The notes beneath the pieces were generated by a model, which was given only the letters and a program-made list of their open reading frames with translations, searched no databases and was not told the DNA's origin. DNA of 64,000 nucleotides from [Clostridium] viride DSM 6836. Its GTDB lineage: Bacteria > Bacillota > Clostridia > Oscillospirales > Oscillospiraceae. Shown here in pieces: positions 7,609-16,851 of this stretch. The first letter of the stretch is position 1; every line of letters begins with the position of its first letter. Location: the NCBI GenBank assembly GCA_000620945.1, contig JHZO01000005.1, forward strand, positions 62,001 to 126,000, read 5' to 3'. A program made the position numbers and the translations under genes.

Positions 7609-8946
7609 TTAGAAAAACGGGAAGGCATACCCTCCGTTTGGTTGCTGCTGTTGTTGCTGGGGCAGCTTTTGCTGCTCTTCTTGCTGACGCTTGGTGGTAT
7701 ACTCCTCAAAGCGTTTGGTGTTTGCACTGTTCTGTTCATCCAGCGTGACAGAGATTTCCTGGCTTCCACCGTTACGGAAAACCTTTAACTGAACAGAATC
7801 CCCTGCTTTATAGCCATTGATGGCTTCAATTAAGTCGGTACTACCCTTAATGGGTTTATCACCAACGGCGGTGATGATGTCGCCTTCCTGGATGCCGGCC
7901 TTGGCTGCGGCAAGGCCCGGAGCCACATAGACCATCTCCGCACCGGCCGGAATGCCGTATGCCTGCACATCGGCTCGAACGTCTTGAATGGAAACACCCA
8001 GATAGGGTTTGCCGGTGACATAGCCCTTGGCGATGATATCGCTGATTTTATCCTTCACGCTGGCGATGGGAATGGCGAAGCCCAGTCCCTCCACGGAAGC
8101 CATGTTACTGCTCATGATGGAATTGCCAGAGGAATATTTCGCGGTGACGATGCCGATGACCTCACCATAGAGGTTAAAGAGCGGGCCACCGGAGTTGCCG
8201 GAGTTGATGGTAGTGTTGGTTTGAATCATTTTCATGGACTTTCCGGCGGACACGGTGATGGGACGCTCTAAGGCAGATACCACGCCATCGGAAAGAGAAA
8301 AGGTCAGTTCCCCTAAGGGGTTGCCAATGGTAAGCACGGTTTCACCCACATACATCTTCGAGGAATCTCCCATAACGACGGGCTTCAATCCAGTAGCCTC
8401 AATCTTAATGATGGCGATGTCGTTATCCTTATCGCCGCCGATTAAGGTAGCGGTGTAGGACTTATCGTCCACAAAGGTGACCTTGATGCTGCTGGCACCC
8501 TCAATGACGTGATAGTTCGTCATAATATAGCCGTCTTGGGTAATGACAAAGCCCGAGCCGGCAGCGGCGGAGGTCACGGGAATGCCCCAGGAGTTGGTGG
8601 TGACAATGTCCACGGTGATGCCAACGCAGGAATCAATGTAATTGGCGTACACTTCCGGAACCGTCATGGCTTTCCGGGTATCCGTATTCACGGTTTGCAG
8701 CTGAACGGGAGTTCGATCCCCCACTTGAATCTCGGTGCTACCGCCGCCAAAGAAATGGGTGGCCAAGCTACCGCCCAGTCCGCCAAGGAGAGCACACGCA
8801 AGGCAAAGGGCAATCAGTCGCGTGGAAAAGCGGCGAGGTTTGGGGTCAGGGCCGGTGGAGCTGGCGGTTTCTGTGGCTTCCTGCTTCGGCTCGTCCTGAT
8901 GAAAAACGGGTTTCATGCTCCCTTCAAAGGGATCTTGGTAGTCCAT
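7609..8946 (-). CDS. htrA: HtrA/DegP-like membrane-anchored serine protease
   Basis: A surface quality-control protease of family S1C. From the ATG at 8946 the protein is 445 aa, with a cytoplasmic N-terminus and one membrane span at about residues 42-64. The trypsin-like domain has the triad His146 (NYHVIEG), Asp176 (DNDIAI) and Ser252 (NSGNSGGP). A PDZ domain follows from about 320, then a Gln-rich tail ending YAFPFF. I rejected the upstream in-frame start at 9006 because AAGGAGG lies nine bases before 8946 and because the extra residues do not resemble the family. It is monocistronic. Clear homologues are the HtrA/YkdA proteins of Firmicutes; the Gln-rich tail is unusual and looks disordered. 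Confidence 0.93.
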   Translation of the reverse strand: MDYQDPFEGSMKPVFHQDEPKQEATETASSTGPDPKPRRFSTRLIALCLACALLGGLGGSLATHFFGGGSTEIQVGDRTPVQLQTVNTDTRKAMTVPEVYANYIDSCVGITVDIVTTNSWGIPVTSAAAGSGFVITQDGYIMTNYHVIEGASSIKVTFVDDKSYTATLIGGDKDNDIAIIKIEATGLKPVVMGDSSKMYVGETVLTIGNPLGELTFSLSDGVVSALERPITVSAGKSMKMIQTNTTINSGNSGGPLFNLYGEVIGIVTAKYSSGNSIMSSNMASVEGLGFAIPIASVKDKISDIIAKGYVTGKPYLGVSIQDVRADVQAYGIPAGAEMVYVAPGLAAAKAGIQEGDIITAVGDKPIKGSTDLIEAINGYKAGDSVQLKVFRNGGSQEISVTLDEQNSANTKRFEEYTTKRQQEEQQKLPQQQQQQPNGGYAFPFF

Positions 8947-9078
8947 GGATGGGAACCTCCTTAACAGTCTATGCTGTGTAGTCTTCGAATCGTATGCATT
9001 TATCATACAGAGTATTTGTGAAAAAATCGTTAAGTATCCACAAATAGTTTTTGAATTGTTTTTGAGGAAACTATGAGC

Positions 9079-9113
9079 AAAAAAAAACGGAGAACCGAGG
9101 AAAGGCTCTCCGT
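9079..9113 (-). terminator. Terminator of the AI-2E family permease gene
   Basis: On the minus strand the stem AACGGAGA / TCTCCGTT with an 11-base interior loop is followed by nine T residues. It lies between the permease stop and the htrA promoter region. Confidence 0.85.
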
Positions 9114-9139
9114 TTGCTTATTTTGACGATGGCATCCCC

Positions 9140-10291
9140 TTAGCTTTTCGGCTTGTCCTCCCGATGTTTGAGAAGGGCCGATAGGTCTTGGAAGGCCAAG
9201 GAGATGTCCGAAACCACGGCATGGAAGACCCCTGAGCGGGCCACGTTGATGACGACCAAGAGTAAGGTAGGAGCTAAAATCATACCCAGAACGCCGAAGG
9301 CTTTCATGCCCACGAAAATACTCAGAAGCGAGAGCACCGGGTGAAGACCGGTCTGGCTGCCAAGAAAGCGCGGCTCGGCAAGACGGCGGAACAGAACGAT
9401 GACGCTCCAGATGATCAACAAGGTCACGGCGGTTTTCCAATCCCCAATGATCATATCAATGATGGCCCAAGGGACCATCACCGTACCGGCCCCGATGATG
9501 GGGATAAAGTCCAGCACGGCCAGACCAAGCGCCAGCAGGAGCGCATAGGGAAGATCCATGATGGAAAATCCAATGACCAGGATAAAGAACACGGCAAGGG
9601 AGAGGAGCAGTTCGGCTCGGATATACCCGGTAAAGGCCGCCTGAAAGGTCTTTTCCAAAAATCGGAGGAAGCGGCGCAAGTTCAAGGGCATCCAATCGGT
9701 GACCACCGCACCAATGCGGGGATAGTCTGCCATGATGAAGTACAAGCTCATGAGGAAGAAGATTAAGGAAAGGACCACCGAGGGAATTTTAATGGCAAAA
9801 GAGGTGGTTTTGGGGATCAACGAGGTCGTCCCCAAATCCTTAAACCAATCCAAGAGCTGTGTGGTCATGGAAGAGGCAATTTCCTGGCCTTCCGGCGGGA
9901 GATAGGTGAACAAGCGATTCACGTAATCGCTCAGTTGCGTAAAGGCATTGCTGGCTTCCTCCCAAATGAAGGCCCAGTTGGCAGACAGGGCGGCTACTTC
10001 AATAAAGACCTTGTACACCAACCAGGTGGTGGCGCCACCTAAAATGCCGCAAATCAACAGAATAAGGATAATGGAGACGGATTTGCGGGAGAGGATCGTT
10101 CGTTTGATGATAATCCGCAGGACCGGCTCCAGAAGCCAAGCAAAGATAAAGCCTAGGACAAAGGGCATGCAAAAGGAGAGGACGGGCATGCCGATCTTTG
10201 CCACCAGCAACAAAAAGATGGCTGCCAGCGCAAAGCGTACGAAAAGGCGCAGCCACAGGCGGCCTCTCTCTTTCCAGGAAAGTTCCAACAT
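9140..10291 (-). CDS. AI-2E family (YtvI/PerM-type) membrane permease
   Basis: A 383-aa protein with about eight hydrophobic spans in the AI-2E family pattern: a pair near the N-terminus (residues about 15-65), a long extracytoplasmic helical stretch, then a dense cluster in the C-terminal half. The C-terminal half includes GxGLAVLDFIPIIGAGTVMVPW-like sequence, the family's most conserved loop. Members include TqsA, YdiK and sporulation-linked YtvI; transport substrates differ and most are unknown, so autoinducer transport should not be assumed. The ATG at 10291 was chosen over the upstream TTG at 10345 because the conserved protein begins there and AGAAAGG precedes it. Confidence 0.85.
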   Translation of the reverse strand: MLELSWKERGRLWLRLFVRFALAAIFLLLVAKIGMPVLSFCMPFVLGFIFAWLLEPVLRIIIKRTILSRKSVSIILILLICGILGGATTWLVYKVFIEVAALSANWAFIWEEASNAFTQLSDYVNRLFTYLPPEGQEIASSMTTQLLDWFKDLGTTSLIPKTTSFAIKIPSVVLSLIFFLMSLYFIMADYPRIGAVVTDWMPLNLRRFLRFLEKTFQAAFTGYIRAELLLSLAVFFILVIGFSIMDLPYALLLALGLAVLDFIPIIGAGTVMVPWAIIDMIIGDWKTAVTLLIIWSVIVLFRRLAEPRFLGSQTGLHPVLSLLSIFVGMKAFGVLGMILAPTLLLVVINVARSGVFHAVVSDISLAFQDLSALLKHREDKPKS

Positions 10292-10488
10292 AAGATGACC
10301 TTTCTGTTCGTGAACGGGGTTGATGTAAAGATTCTGCGTCTTCAATGGTGTCCCTGCCGGCGTGGTAGGATGCTGAAAGTATGTTTAGGTTACCCTTCAC
10401 CCTAGGGAGCGGAGAGGGCTGTTTATCCTTGGAAGCAAACCACTTCGAATCAAAGGGCGGAACACTACGGTAAGTATACCCAGAAAAG

Positions 10489-10518
10489 GCAAAAAGCCGT
10501 CTGGATGCAGACGGCTTT
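10489..10518 (-). terminator. Terminator of rpsT
   Basis: Arms AAAGCCGTCTG / CAGACGGCTTT around a GATG loop, with a run of T on the minus strand, 16 bases past the rpsT stop. Confidence 0.88.
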
Positions 10519-10533
10519 CAAAGAAAACTAGAA

Positions 10534-10800
10534 TTACTGTGCGATTTTATTCAGCTTCACGGTCATCGCGCTCTTCTTGTGAGCCGCATTGTTCTTATGA
10601 ATCAGTCCGCGAGCGGCAGCCTGATCGACAGCCTTCACGGTGAGTTTATAAACCTGATCGGCCTCGCTGCGGTTGCCTTCGCTGACTGCGGCCTCAAACT
10701 TCTTAAGCTGAGTCTTCAGAGCGGAACGAGCAGCCTTATTTTGCATTGCCTTGGTTTGATTAACAAGAACGCGCTTTTTGGCAGATTTAATATTCGGCAA
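10534..10800 (-). CDS. rpsT: 30S ribosomal protein S20
   Basis: The 88-aa product begins PNIKSAKKRVLVNQTKAMQN after the initiator, the standard bacterial S20 N-terminus, and binds 16S rRNA early in 30S assembly. The start is a TTG at 10800 with GAGGAGG upstream; the longer open frame to 10866 adds residues that S20 does not have. TTG starts are common for rpsT, which is autoregulated in other bacteria. It lies back to back with gpr, a common arrangement in Clostridia and Bacilli. Confidence 0.97.
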   Translation of the reverse strand: MPNIKSAKKRVLVNQTKAMQNKAARSALKTQLKKFEAAVSEGNRSEADQVYKLTVKAVDQAAARGLIHKNNAAHKKSAMTVKLNKIAQ

Positions 10801-10856
10801 ACCAAACACCTCCTCCGATGGGTTGAAATTTCTAAAAAGCATCTGCGCAGGACTAG

Positions 10857-10885
10857 ATTGTAACATGAAGAATCAAAAAATGCAA
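10857..10885 (-). promoter_or_regulatory. Promoter of rpsT
   Basis: Minus strand: -35 TTGCAT (10880-10885), 17 bases, -10 TACAAT (10857-10862). The leader to the TTG start is about 50 bases. Confidence 0.75.
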
Positions 10886-11009
10886 GAATTTTTTTCATAA
10901 AATTGTTTGCCAAGAATAAACTCTGCAAAATATCGAAACCTACGAAGAAGAAATCCAAATTTAGGCCGATCAAGGATACGGCGAAGCAATAAAGGAGTGA
11001 AGAAGCCGC

Positions 11010-11918
11010 ATGAAAACGCAAGTTCGCACCGACCTAGCCCTGGAGGCTAAGGAATTGTGGGAAGAGTCGGCCGACGAGGCCACCAGTCTCTCCGGCGTCA
11101 TTGCCCGAGAAGAGACCATTGGTTCCTATCACATTACCCATGTGGATATCATCAATGAAGAGGGAGAAAAGGCCCTGGGGAAACCCTGTGGGCGCTATGT
11201 GACCCTAGAGGTTCCGGGTCTTTGCGGGCAAGGACGCTCGGACTATATCGGAGCGGCGGAGGCCGTGGCGCGGCAGCTGGGTCAGCTGTTAACCATTCCC
11301 GAAAAGGGTGAAGTGCTGGTGGTGGGGCTGGGCAATCGCCGCATGACCCCGGACGCCATCGGGCCACATACGCTGGAATCCGTGCTGGTCACCCGCCATC
11401 TGATTGACATGGCGCCCGAGCATTTCGGTGCCTTCCGTCCCGTTTCTGCCCTAGCAACGGGCGTCATGGGAGACACGGGTGTGGAGAGCGGCGAGCTAAT
11501 CCGCGCTGTGACGGAAACCCTTCAACCTTCCTGTATCATTGCCGTGGATGCCCTGGCCTCCCGCTCCTCCGAACGCCTCTTTCAAACCATTCAGCTCACC
11601 GATACGGGAATCGTCCCCGGCTCCGGAGTGGGCAACCATCGCATGCCCTTAACGAAAGACAGTCTCGGCATTCCCGTCATCGCCATTGGTGTCCCCACCG
11701 TGGTGGACGCGGGAACGCTGTGCCTGGATCTGCTGGCCAAAAGTGGACATCCTGAGTTTGATCACGCGCCGCTTCTCAAGGCCGGATCGGAGCTGTTTGT
11801 GACCCCTCGTGATGTGGATACCTGCGAGGAAACCATCTCAAAAGTTCTGGGACTTGGCATCAGTCTAGCTCTGCATGTGGATTTATCTGTGGAAGATGTG
11901 GAAATGTTTCTATCCTAA
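11010..11918 (+). CDS. gpr: Germination protease GPR (SASP endopeptidase)
   Basis: An aspartic-type endopeptidase made in the forespore that degrades small acid-soluble spore proteins during germination. The 302-aa protein matches the A25 family across its length, with VVGLGNRRMTPDAIGP, GVMGDTG, IAVDALASRS and GIVPGSGVGNHR in the usual order. The N-terminal RTDLALEA resembles the SASP cleavage motif and fits the autoprocessing site that removes the propeptide. The start ATG has AAAGGAGTG upstream. Expression should depend on forespore sigma factors, but I could not identify a confident sigma-G promoter in the short divergent gap with rpsT. Its presence shows that the organism comes from a spore-forming lineage. 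Confidence 0.95.
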   Translation: MKTQVRTDLALEAKELWEESADEATSLSGVIAREETIGSYHITHVDIINEEGEKALGKPCGRYVTLEVPGLCGQGRSDYIGAAEAVARQLGQLLTIPEKGEVLVVGLGNRRMTPDAIGPHTLESVLVTRHLIDMAPEHFGAFRPVSALATGVMGDTGVESGELIRAVTETLQPSCIIAVDALASRSSERLFQTIQLTDTGIVPGSGVGNHRMPLTKDSLGIPVIAIGVPTVVDAGTLCLDLLAKSGHPEFDHAPLLKAGSELFVTPRDVDTCEETISKVLGLGISLALHVDLSVEDVEMFLS

Positions 11919-11970
11919 GGGTTTTTGGTCGATTTCGGAGGAAAAATGCGACAAAAGCCCCCTCGATGCA

Positions 11971-11998
11971 TTGACAGGATTGGAATTCCGTATATAAT
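11971..11998 (+). promoter_or_regulatory. Sigma-A promoter for glyQS
   Basis: Consensus -35 TTGACA (11971-11976), a 16-base spacer and consensus -10 TATAAT (11993-11998). The leader is only about 40 bases, so there is no T-box. Confidence 0.88.
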
Positions 11999-12043
11999 GA
12001 GTAACACTGATTATGCCAAGGAAAAACGGAGGATGGACTGTTT

Positions 12044-13465
12044 ATGATCGAGAATCGCGAAAAAACCATGGAAAAAATTGTCGCGCTCTGTAAGGGCCGT
12101 GGCTTTGTGTATGCCGGCAGTGAAATTTACGGTGGTTTGGCCAATACGTGGGACTACGGCCCCTTGGGTGTTGAGCTGAAGAACAACATTAAAAAGGCAT
12201 GGTGGAAAAAGTTCGTTCAGGAGAACCCCTATAACGTCGGTCTCGACGCAGCCATCCTGATGAATCCTCAGACTTGGGTGGCCTCTGGACACGTGGCCAC
12301 CTTTAACGATCCCTTAATCGACTGCAAGGCTTGTAAAACCCGTCATCGTGCGGACAAGCTGGTGGAGGCTTGGAACGAGGAAAACGGGGTCACCGATGTA
12401 GTGGTGGAAGCCATGGATAACGATGCCCTCATGGAGTATATTCGCACCAAGGGCGTTCCCTGCCCCGAGTGTGGCAAGGCGGACTTTACCGATATCCGTA
12501 AGTTCAACCTGATGTTTAAGACCTTCCAAGGCGTGAATGAAGACACCGCCGCCACCGTCTATCTGCGTCCCGAAACGGCACAGGGCATCTTTGTGAACTT
12601 TCAAAACGTACAGCGTACCACAAGAAGAAAGCTGCCCTTTGGCGTATGCCAGGTGGGTAAGTCCTTCCGCAACGAAATCACCCCCGGTAACTTCACCTTC
12701 CGTACCCGCGAGTTTGAGCAGATGGAGCTGGAATTCTTCTGCAAACCCGGCACGGAGCTGGAGTGGTTTGACTATTGGCGTGCCTTCTGCCGGGATTGGT
12801 TGCTCAATCTGGGCATGCAGGAGAACAATGTTCGCCTGCGCGATCACGAGAAGGAAGAGCTTTCGCACTACTCCAATGCCACCACCGACTTTGAGTTCCT
12901 CTTCCCCTTCGGATGGGGCGAGCTGTGGGGCGTTGCATCCCGTACCGATTTTGACCTGAAAGCGCATCAGGAGACTTCGGGCAAAACCCAGACCTATTTT
13001 GACCAGGAATCCAATGAACACTATATTCCCTACGTGATCGAGCCTTCTCTGGGTGCCGATCGTGTCACCCTGGCGTTCCTCATTGATGCCTACGATGAGG
13101 AAGTGGTGGATGCAGAAAAGAACGACGTTCGTACCGTTCTGCGCCTGCACCCTGCCCTTGCCCCCATGAAGTGCGCAGTTCTGCCCCTTTCCAAAAAATT
13201 GTCCGAGCCCGCCCTGGAGATTCAGCGTGAGCTTTGCAAGTATTTTATGGTGGACTTCGACGATGCCGGCTCCATCGGCAAGCGTTACCGCCGTCAGGAC
13301 GAAGTGGGTACCCCCTTCTGCATTACGGTGGACTTCCAGACCGTGGGAGATGCAGAGAATCCGGCCGATCATTGCGTGACGGTGCGCCATCGTGACAGCA
13401 TGGAGCAGGAGCGTGTGCCGGTCTCCGAGCTGCGCGCCTACATTGAGAAGCGACTGGAGTTTTAA
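12044..13465 (+). CDS. glyQS: Glycyl-tRNA synthetase (single-chain, homodimeric type)
   Basis: Charges tRNA-Gly. The 473-aa protein carries the alpha2-type class II signatures: [33 protein letters not shown]-like N-terminus, [24 protein letters not shown] (motif 2) and [12 protein letters not shown] (motif 3). An anticodon-binding domain follows from about residue 365. A zinc-binding CKAC...CPEC region sits in the insertion after motif 1. GGAGG lies 11 bases before the ATG at 12044. The stop codon overlaps the start of the LtaS-like gene (TAATG), so the two are translationally coupled. Confidence 0.97.
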   Translation: MIENREKTMEKIVALCKGRGFVYAGSEIYGGLANTWDYGPLGVELKNNIKKAWWKKFVQENPYNVGLDAAILMNPQTWVASGHVATFNDPLIDCKACKTRHRADKLVEAWNEENGVTDVVVEAMDNDALMEYIRTKGVPCPECGKADFTDIRKFNLMFKTFQGVNEDTAATVYLRPETAQGIFVNFQNVQRTTRRKLPFGVCQVGKSFRNEITPGNFTFRTREFEQMELEFFCKPGTELEWFDYWRAFCRDWLLNLGMQENNVRLRDHEKEELSHYSNATTDFEFLFPFGWGELWGVASRTDFDLKAHQETSGKTQTYFDQESNEHYIPYVIEPSLGADRVTLAFLIDAYDEEVVDAEKNDVRTVLRLHPALAPMKCAVLPLSKKLSEPALEIQRELCKYFMVDFDDAGSIGKRYRRQDEVGTPFCITVDFQTVGDAENPADHCVTVRHRDSMEQERVPVSELRAYIEKRLEF

Positions 13466-15345
13466 TGAACCGGTTCGCCAAAACACAAAGCAACTGGCGA
13501 TTAAAAGGTGGGGTACGGCCTTGGCTGTACCTCCCCTTTGCTTTTTTCGCCTTCCTTTGCTTGGATTTTGTTCTGCGCCTTACCTACGCCGAACGGACGG
13601 TCTTTTCCGTTTGGTTACCCTCCTCCAACATAGCCTCCATCTCCTGGAGCCTCCTGCTGTCCTCGCTATCCCTCTTTCTGTCCGGTCGATTAAGACGGAT
13701 CTATCTGGGGGCAACCATCGGCTTCTTTGCCCTACTTGCCGTGGTGCATGGCATCTTACAAAATTTGTTCCGCCGCTTTTTCCTTCTCTCCTCCTTGGCC
13801 TTTGTGGCAGACGGCGCGGCCTTTGCCGATCGCTCTTATATTGAGCTAGAGCCCAAGATCCTAATTGGCGTTTTGGGGGTGCTGCTTTTGATGCTTTGTG
13901 CCATCGTCTTAGCCCCGGGCAAAGGGGAGATCCCCCGCAGGAAGCAAATCATCGTCGGGCTTTCCGCTATTTTTTTTGGCATGAGTGGAATCATCATCGT
14001 CCGTACCCTCTGGTTGACCCCCAATCCTGGCCTTTCGTGGGACAACTATCATAACCCGGCTGCGGTGTATGATAGCTTTACCGATTCCACCGGTGCACTC
14101 TTGGCTTCGGGTTTGTATCAGTATACCCTGCGGGACGCCACCATCACCTTCGGGTTTGGGAAGGCAATTTCTAGAGAGGATCACGAGGATCTCAATGCCT
14201 TTGCCGAGGAGCGGCGCAATGCTCATGAGCCCAACGAGTATACTGGCCTGTTTGAGGGGAAGAATCTGATCCTCATCCAGCTTGAGGCCATCGACACGTG
14301 GATGCTTACCCGGGACTACATGCCAAATCTATATCGGTGGAAGCAAAAGAGCCTGGTGTTTGAGAACCATTATTCGCCGGCGTATATTACGGCGGGAACG
14401 CTCAACACCGAATTTATGGTCAATACCGGCCTCATTCCGGCCATGGGAAGTGTTTCGGTCAGCACCCATGAACGCAATGCATTTCCCGCTTCCTTGGCCA
14501 ATCAATTCCGCGCGGCAGGCTACACCGCCGAATCCTTCCATGGAAGCGAAGGAAATGTCTATAACCGCTCGGTGCTCCACCCCAACCTTGGCTATGAGCG
14601 CTACCACAGCGGAACCACCATGGGCATGGAAAGCTATATGTTGGACCGCTACCTTATGGCGGGGTATGAGGATATGACAAAGGGGACTCCATTCTGCTCC
14701 TTTGTGATTACCTATTCCGGGCACGGCCCATACAGCAAGGAAAACGGCATCTATTTGGAACATGCCCAGCAGGCGGAGAAAAAAGCAAAGCGCCAAGAGG
14801 AAAATTACGTCTGTGCCGTGGCTCACGCCATGGAGACCGATCGCTTCATCGGCGAACTCATGAAGAAGCTGGAGCAGGACGGACACTTAGACGATACCGT
14901 CCTTGTCTTTTACGCCGATCACTTTAACTACTATATGATGAACGATGCACTGAACATGGAGATTAAGGGAGTGGACAATCTCAACCTCTTGCAGCATACG
15001 GACTTTTTTATCTATGCCAAGGGCCAAGCGCCACAAAGAATCGAGAAAGTGACCAGCACCCTGGACATTCTGCCCACCCTGTCCAACCTCTTTGGCTTAG
15101 ACGATAACGAGGCGGTCTACCTAGGGGATGATGCCTTTTCGGATGGAGGAGGCTATGTCTTTTTCTCGGACGGCAGCTCCTATGACGGCGAAAACTATCT
15201 CACCGCAAACTCCCCCAACAGCTCCCAGAAGGCGGCCCGCACTGGCGAAATCGCCGAGCGATTCCGCATGAACAACCTGCTTCTCCAGAGCGACTTTTTC
15301 GCGCCGTCGGCGGCAATGAAGAAGCAGCTTCTGAGCGTCAATTAA
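13465..15345 (+). CDS. LtaS-like sulfatase-fold phosphoglycerol transferase
   Basis: A 626-aa polytopic membrane enzyme of the LTA-synthase/sulfatase superfamily. About five spans cover residues 20-195 and the catalytic domain follows outside the membrane. Residues matching the LtaS active site are Glu in LILIQLEAID, the nucleophile-type Thr in ITAGTLNTEF (aligned with GKTSDAEF of LtaS), and the metal ligands in FYADHFNYY. It probably transfers phosphoglycerol, from phosphatidylglycerol, to lipoteichoic acid or another glycolipid or glycan. The start ATG overlaps the glyQS stop by one base, a coupling of tRNA charging and envelope synthesis that is unusual in function but clear in sequence. 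A terminator follows. Confidence 0.87.
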   Translation: MNRFAKTQSNWRLKGGVRPWLYLPFAFFAFLCLDFVLRLTYAERTVFSVWLPSSNIASISWSLLLSSLSLFLSGRLRRIYLGATIGFFALLAVVHGILQNLFRRFFLLSSLAFVADGAAFADRSYIELEPKILIGVLGVLLLMLCAIVLAPGKGEIPRRKQIIVGLSAIFFGMSGIIIVRTLWLTPNPGLSWDNYHNPAAVYDSFTDSTGALLASGLYQYTLRDATITFGFGKAISREDHEDLNAFAEERRNAHEPNEYTGLFEGKNLILIQLEAIDTWMLTRDYMPNLYRWKQKSLVFENHYSPAYITAGTLNTEFMVNTGLIPAMGSVSVSTHERNAFPASLANQFRAAGYTAESFHGSEGNVYNRSVLHPNLGYERYHSGTTMGMESYMLDRYLMAGYEDMTKGTPFCSFVITYSGHGPYSKENGIYLEHAQQAEKKAKRQEENYVCAVAHAMETDRFIGELMKKLEQDGHLDDTVLVFYADHFNYYMMNDALNMEIKGVDNLNLLQHTDFFIYAKGQAPQRIEKVTSTLDILPTLSNLFGLDDNEAVYLGDDAFSDGGGYVFFSDGSSYDGENYLTANSPNSSQKAARTGEIAERFRMNNLLLQSDFFAPSAAMKKQLLSVN

Positions 15346-15398
15346 AAGCACCGAAAAGCTTGGGGGATTGCCCGTGCGTTCCTAAGAATCCGGAAAGA

Positions 15399-15437
15399 AA
15401 AAGAGGACTTTGGATCATCCAAAGTCCTCTTTTCTTT
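15399..15437 (+). terminator. Terminator of the glyQS-ltaS-like operon
   Basis: Arms GAGGACTTTGGA / TCCAAAGTCCTC with a three-base loop, followed by TTTTCTTT. Confidence 0.92.
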
Positions 15438-15665
15438 CCTTAAAGCAGTGGGTAAGGAGAGAAGGAAAGGCGAGCGTTATCCTGCACCACAAGTGATTCA
15501 CGCAGAAAAACAAGCAACTCGCGCAGGTTTCATTGAAGGGTTCCGTTCAAATGAGATACTATAGTAAAGCAAACAACTCCCCGCTCAAATAAACATAAGC
15601 ATTCCATTTTAGGAGTTTGGAAGGCGCACAAGGATTCGTTTTGGGAAAGGAACGTTGACAGGAAT
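15438..15665. other. Gap without a recognised feature
   Basis: No gene, structured RNA or clear consensus promoter stands out before the lipoprotein gene, which must nevertheless have a promoter here because a terminator precedes it. Confidence 0.3.
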
Positions 15666-16328
15666 ATGAGAAAACCGATGCTTGCCAGCATTGCCTTGCT
15701 GTTGTGCTTGGCCTGCACCTCCTGTGCAGGACAGCATCCAAATTTGTCCGAATATAGGAATGTAAGCACACACACGGTTCTTCGCTTAGGGATGGATCAG
15801 GCCGAAGTGGAACAGCTCTTAGGTACGGGCACATTCTTTGACTGGGACGCAATGCTGAACGAAAAAAATCCGGGGCGAAACAGCCAGTTCATGAATGAGA
15901 TGCGACTGCAGAAGGGCATGGCAGAATACGATTACGGTGAGGATGAGGACTACATTTTTATCACCTATCGTCATGGGACGGTCCTATCCCTTACCGTGTA
16001 TCCCCCCGACATGGAAACGCTCTTGGCGCGCTCATGGTGGCGCAATGGCTTTGATTTAGGTTATGGCGCAAGCAAGGAGGATCTTGTGGCCGCCTGTGGG
16101 GAACCCTCCGATACTATCGATACCGTGCAGGCTGGGCCATACTTCTTATCGATACTGACCTATTATTATGATGCATCTGGCGCCTTACTTGAACGCTATG
16201 AAGGGGCGAGCATGAGCATGGAGTACTGTATAGAAAAAGAAAGCAATGCTATGATCTCGTACAGCGTGACCAGCTTGCTGGAAGAAGAAACGGAACGGGG
16301 GGATTCACAAGTGGATTCTCCAGGGTGA
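15666..16328 (+). CDS. Putative lipoprotein with two BamE/SmpA-like motifs
   Basis: A 220-aa protein with a lipoprotein signal peptide: a basic MRKP start, a hydrophobic stretch and a lipobox ending TSC at about residue 20. The secreted part contains two similar segments, LRLGMDQAEVEQLLGTG and LGYGASKEDLVAACGEP. These resemble the short helix of SmpA/BamE-type folds that appear in many Firmicute lipoproteins. No catalytic motif is visible and the function is unknown. It is a single-gene unit facing the leftward LytTR/DUF3021 pair, with a shared terminator between them. Confidence 0.72.
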   Translation: MRKPMLASIALLLCLACTSCAGQHPNLSEYRNVSTHTVLRLGMDQAEVEQLLGTGTFFDWDAMLNEKNPGRNSQFMNEMRLQKGMAEYDYGEDEDYIFITYRHGTVLSLTVYPPDMETLLARSWWRNGFDLGYGASKEDLVAACGEPSDTIDTVQAGPYFLSILTYYYDASGALLERYEGASMSMEYCIEKESNAMISYSVTSLLEEETERGDSQVDSPG

Positions 16329-16351
16329 CATTTTCGCAGCGTTAAAAGCAA

Positions 16352-16393
16352 CAAAACCGGCGAAGACACTTTGTGTCTCCACCGGTTTTTCTT
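16352..16393. terminator. Bidirectional terminator between convergent genes
   Basis: Arms AAAACCGG and ACCGGTTTTT enclose an inner stem AGACAC / TGTCT. T-runs or A-runs occur on both sides, and convergent genes end on either side. Confidence 0.88.
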
Positions 16394-16401
16394 CTGCGTT
16401 C

Positions 16402-16842
16402 TTAGCGCTGATAGTGTTTTAGTTGGTCGTTCAGGTGGATGGTATCCGCGTTCTGCTCAAACTTAATGCCCACCAACATGGCAGCGCAGCCAAAGAGCAT
16501 GAACCCACCCATAAGCCATGGACACCAGGAAGGAAGTCCCGCAAACCAGCCACCCAGCAGCGCCACAGCGACCACACAGACGGTGGCCAAAGCGAGCCAG
16601 AGAAGGGAGCGCCCAAAGAGAATGCCACGGGAAAAGTCAACCCTGGCGGGGAGAATCAGCACCTGGGAAAAGGCCAAGACAATGCTCACGAGAAACATTT
16701 GAAGCAGCGTCATGAGGGGAAGGGAATCGCCCCCATACACCGCCACCAGAATGCCGGCCAGGAATACCATGGCGGCAAAGTAAAGCCCCATAAAGAATTT
16801 GGCATGCATGCCCCAAAGATAAAATGTCTGAAAGCCTTTCAT
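16402..16842 (-). CDS. DUF3021-like four-span membrane protein
   Basis: A 146-aa protein with four hydrophobic spans (about residues 12-34, 41-63, 72-96 and 103-125) and a short cytoplasmic tail. The size, topology and position directly downstream of a LytTR-only regulator match DUF3021 proteins. These are typically co-encoded with such regulators and are thought to modulate them. The start lies nine bases after the regulator's stop, so they form one operon. The stimulus is unknown. Confidence 0.75.
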   Translation of the reverse strand: MKGFQTFYLWGMHAKFFMGLYFAAMVFLAGILVAVYGGDSLPLMTLLQMFLVSIVLAFSQVLILPARVDFSRGILFGRSLLWLALATVCVVAVALLGGWFAGLPSWCPWLMGGFMLFGCAAMLVGIKFEQNADTIHLNDQLKHYQR

Positions 16843-16851
16843 AAAACTACC

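Noticed and set aside
7422-7748. Plus-strand frame of 108 codons ahead of htrA's 3' end
   Set aside because: It runs through a hairpin and then antisense to the htrA tail; no ribosome-binding site or protein-like pattern.
12314-13486. 390-codon open frame antisense to glyQS
   Set aside because: It is the complement of highly conserved GlyRS coding sequence with GC-rich third positions; it has no start signal or recognisable domain.
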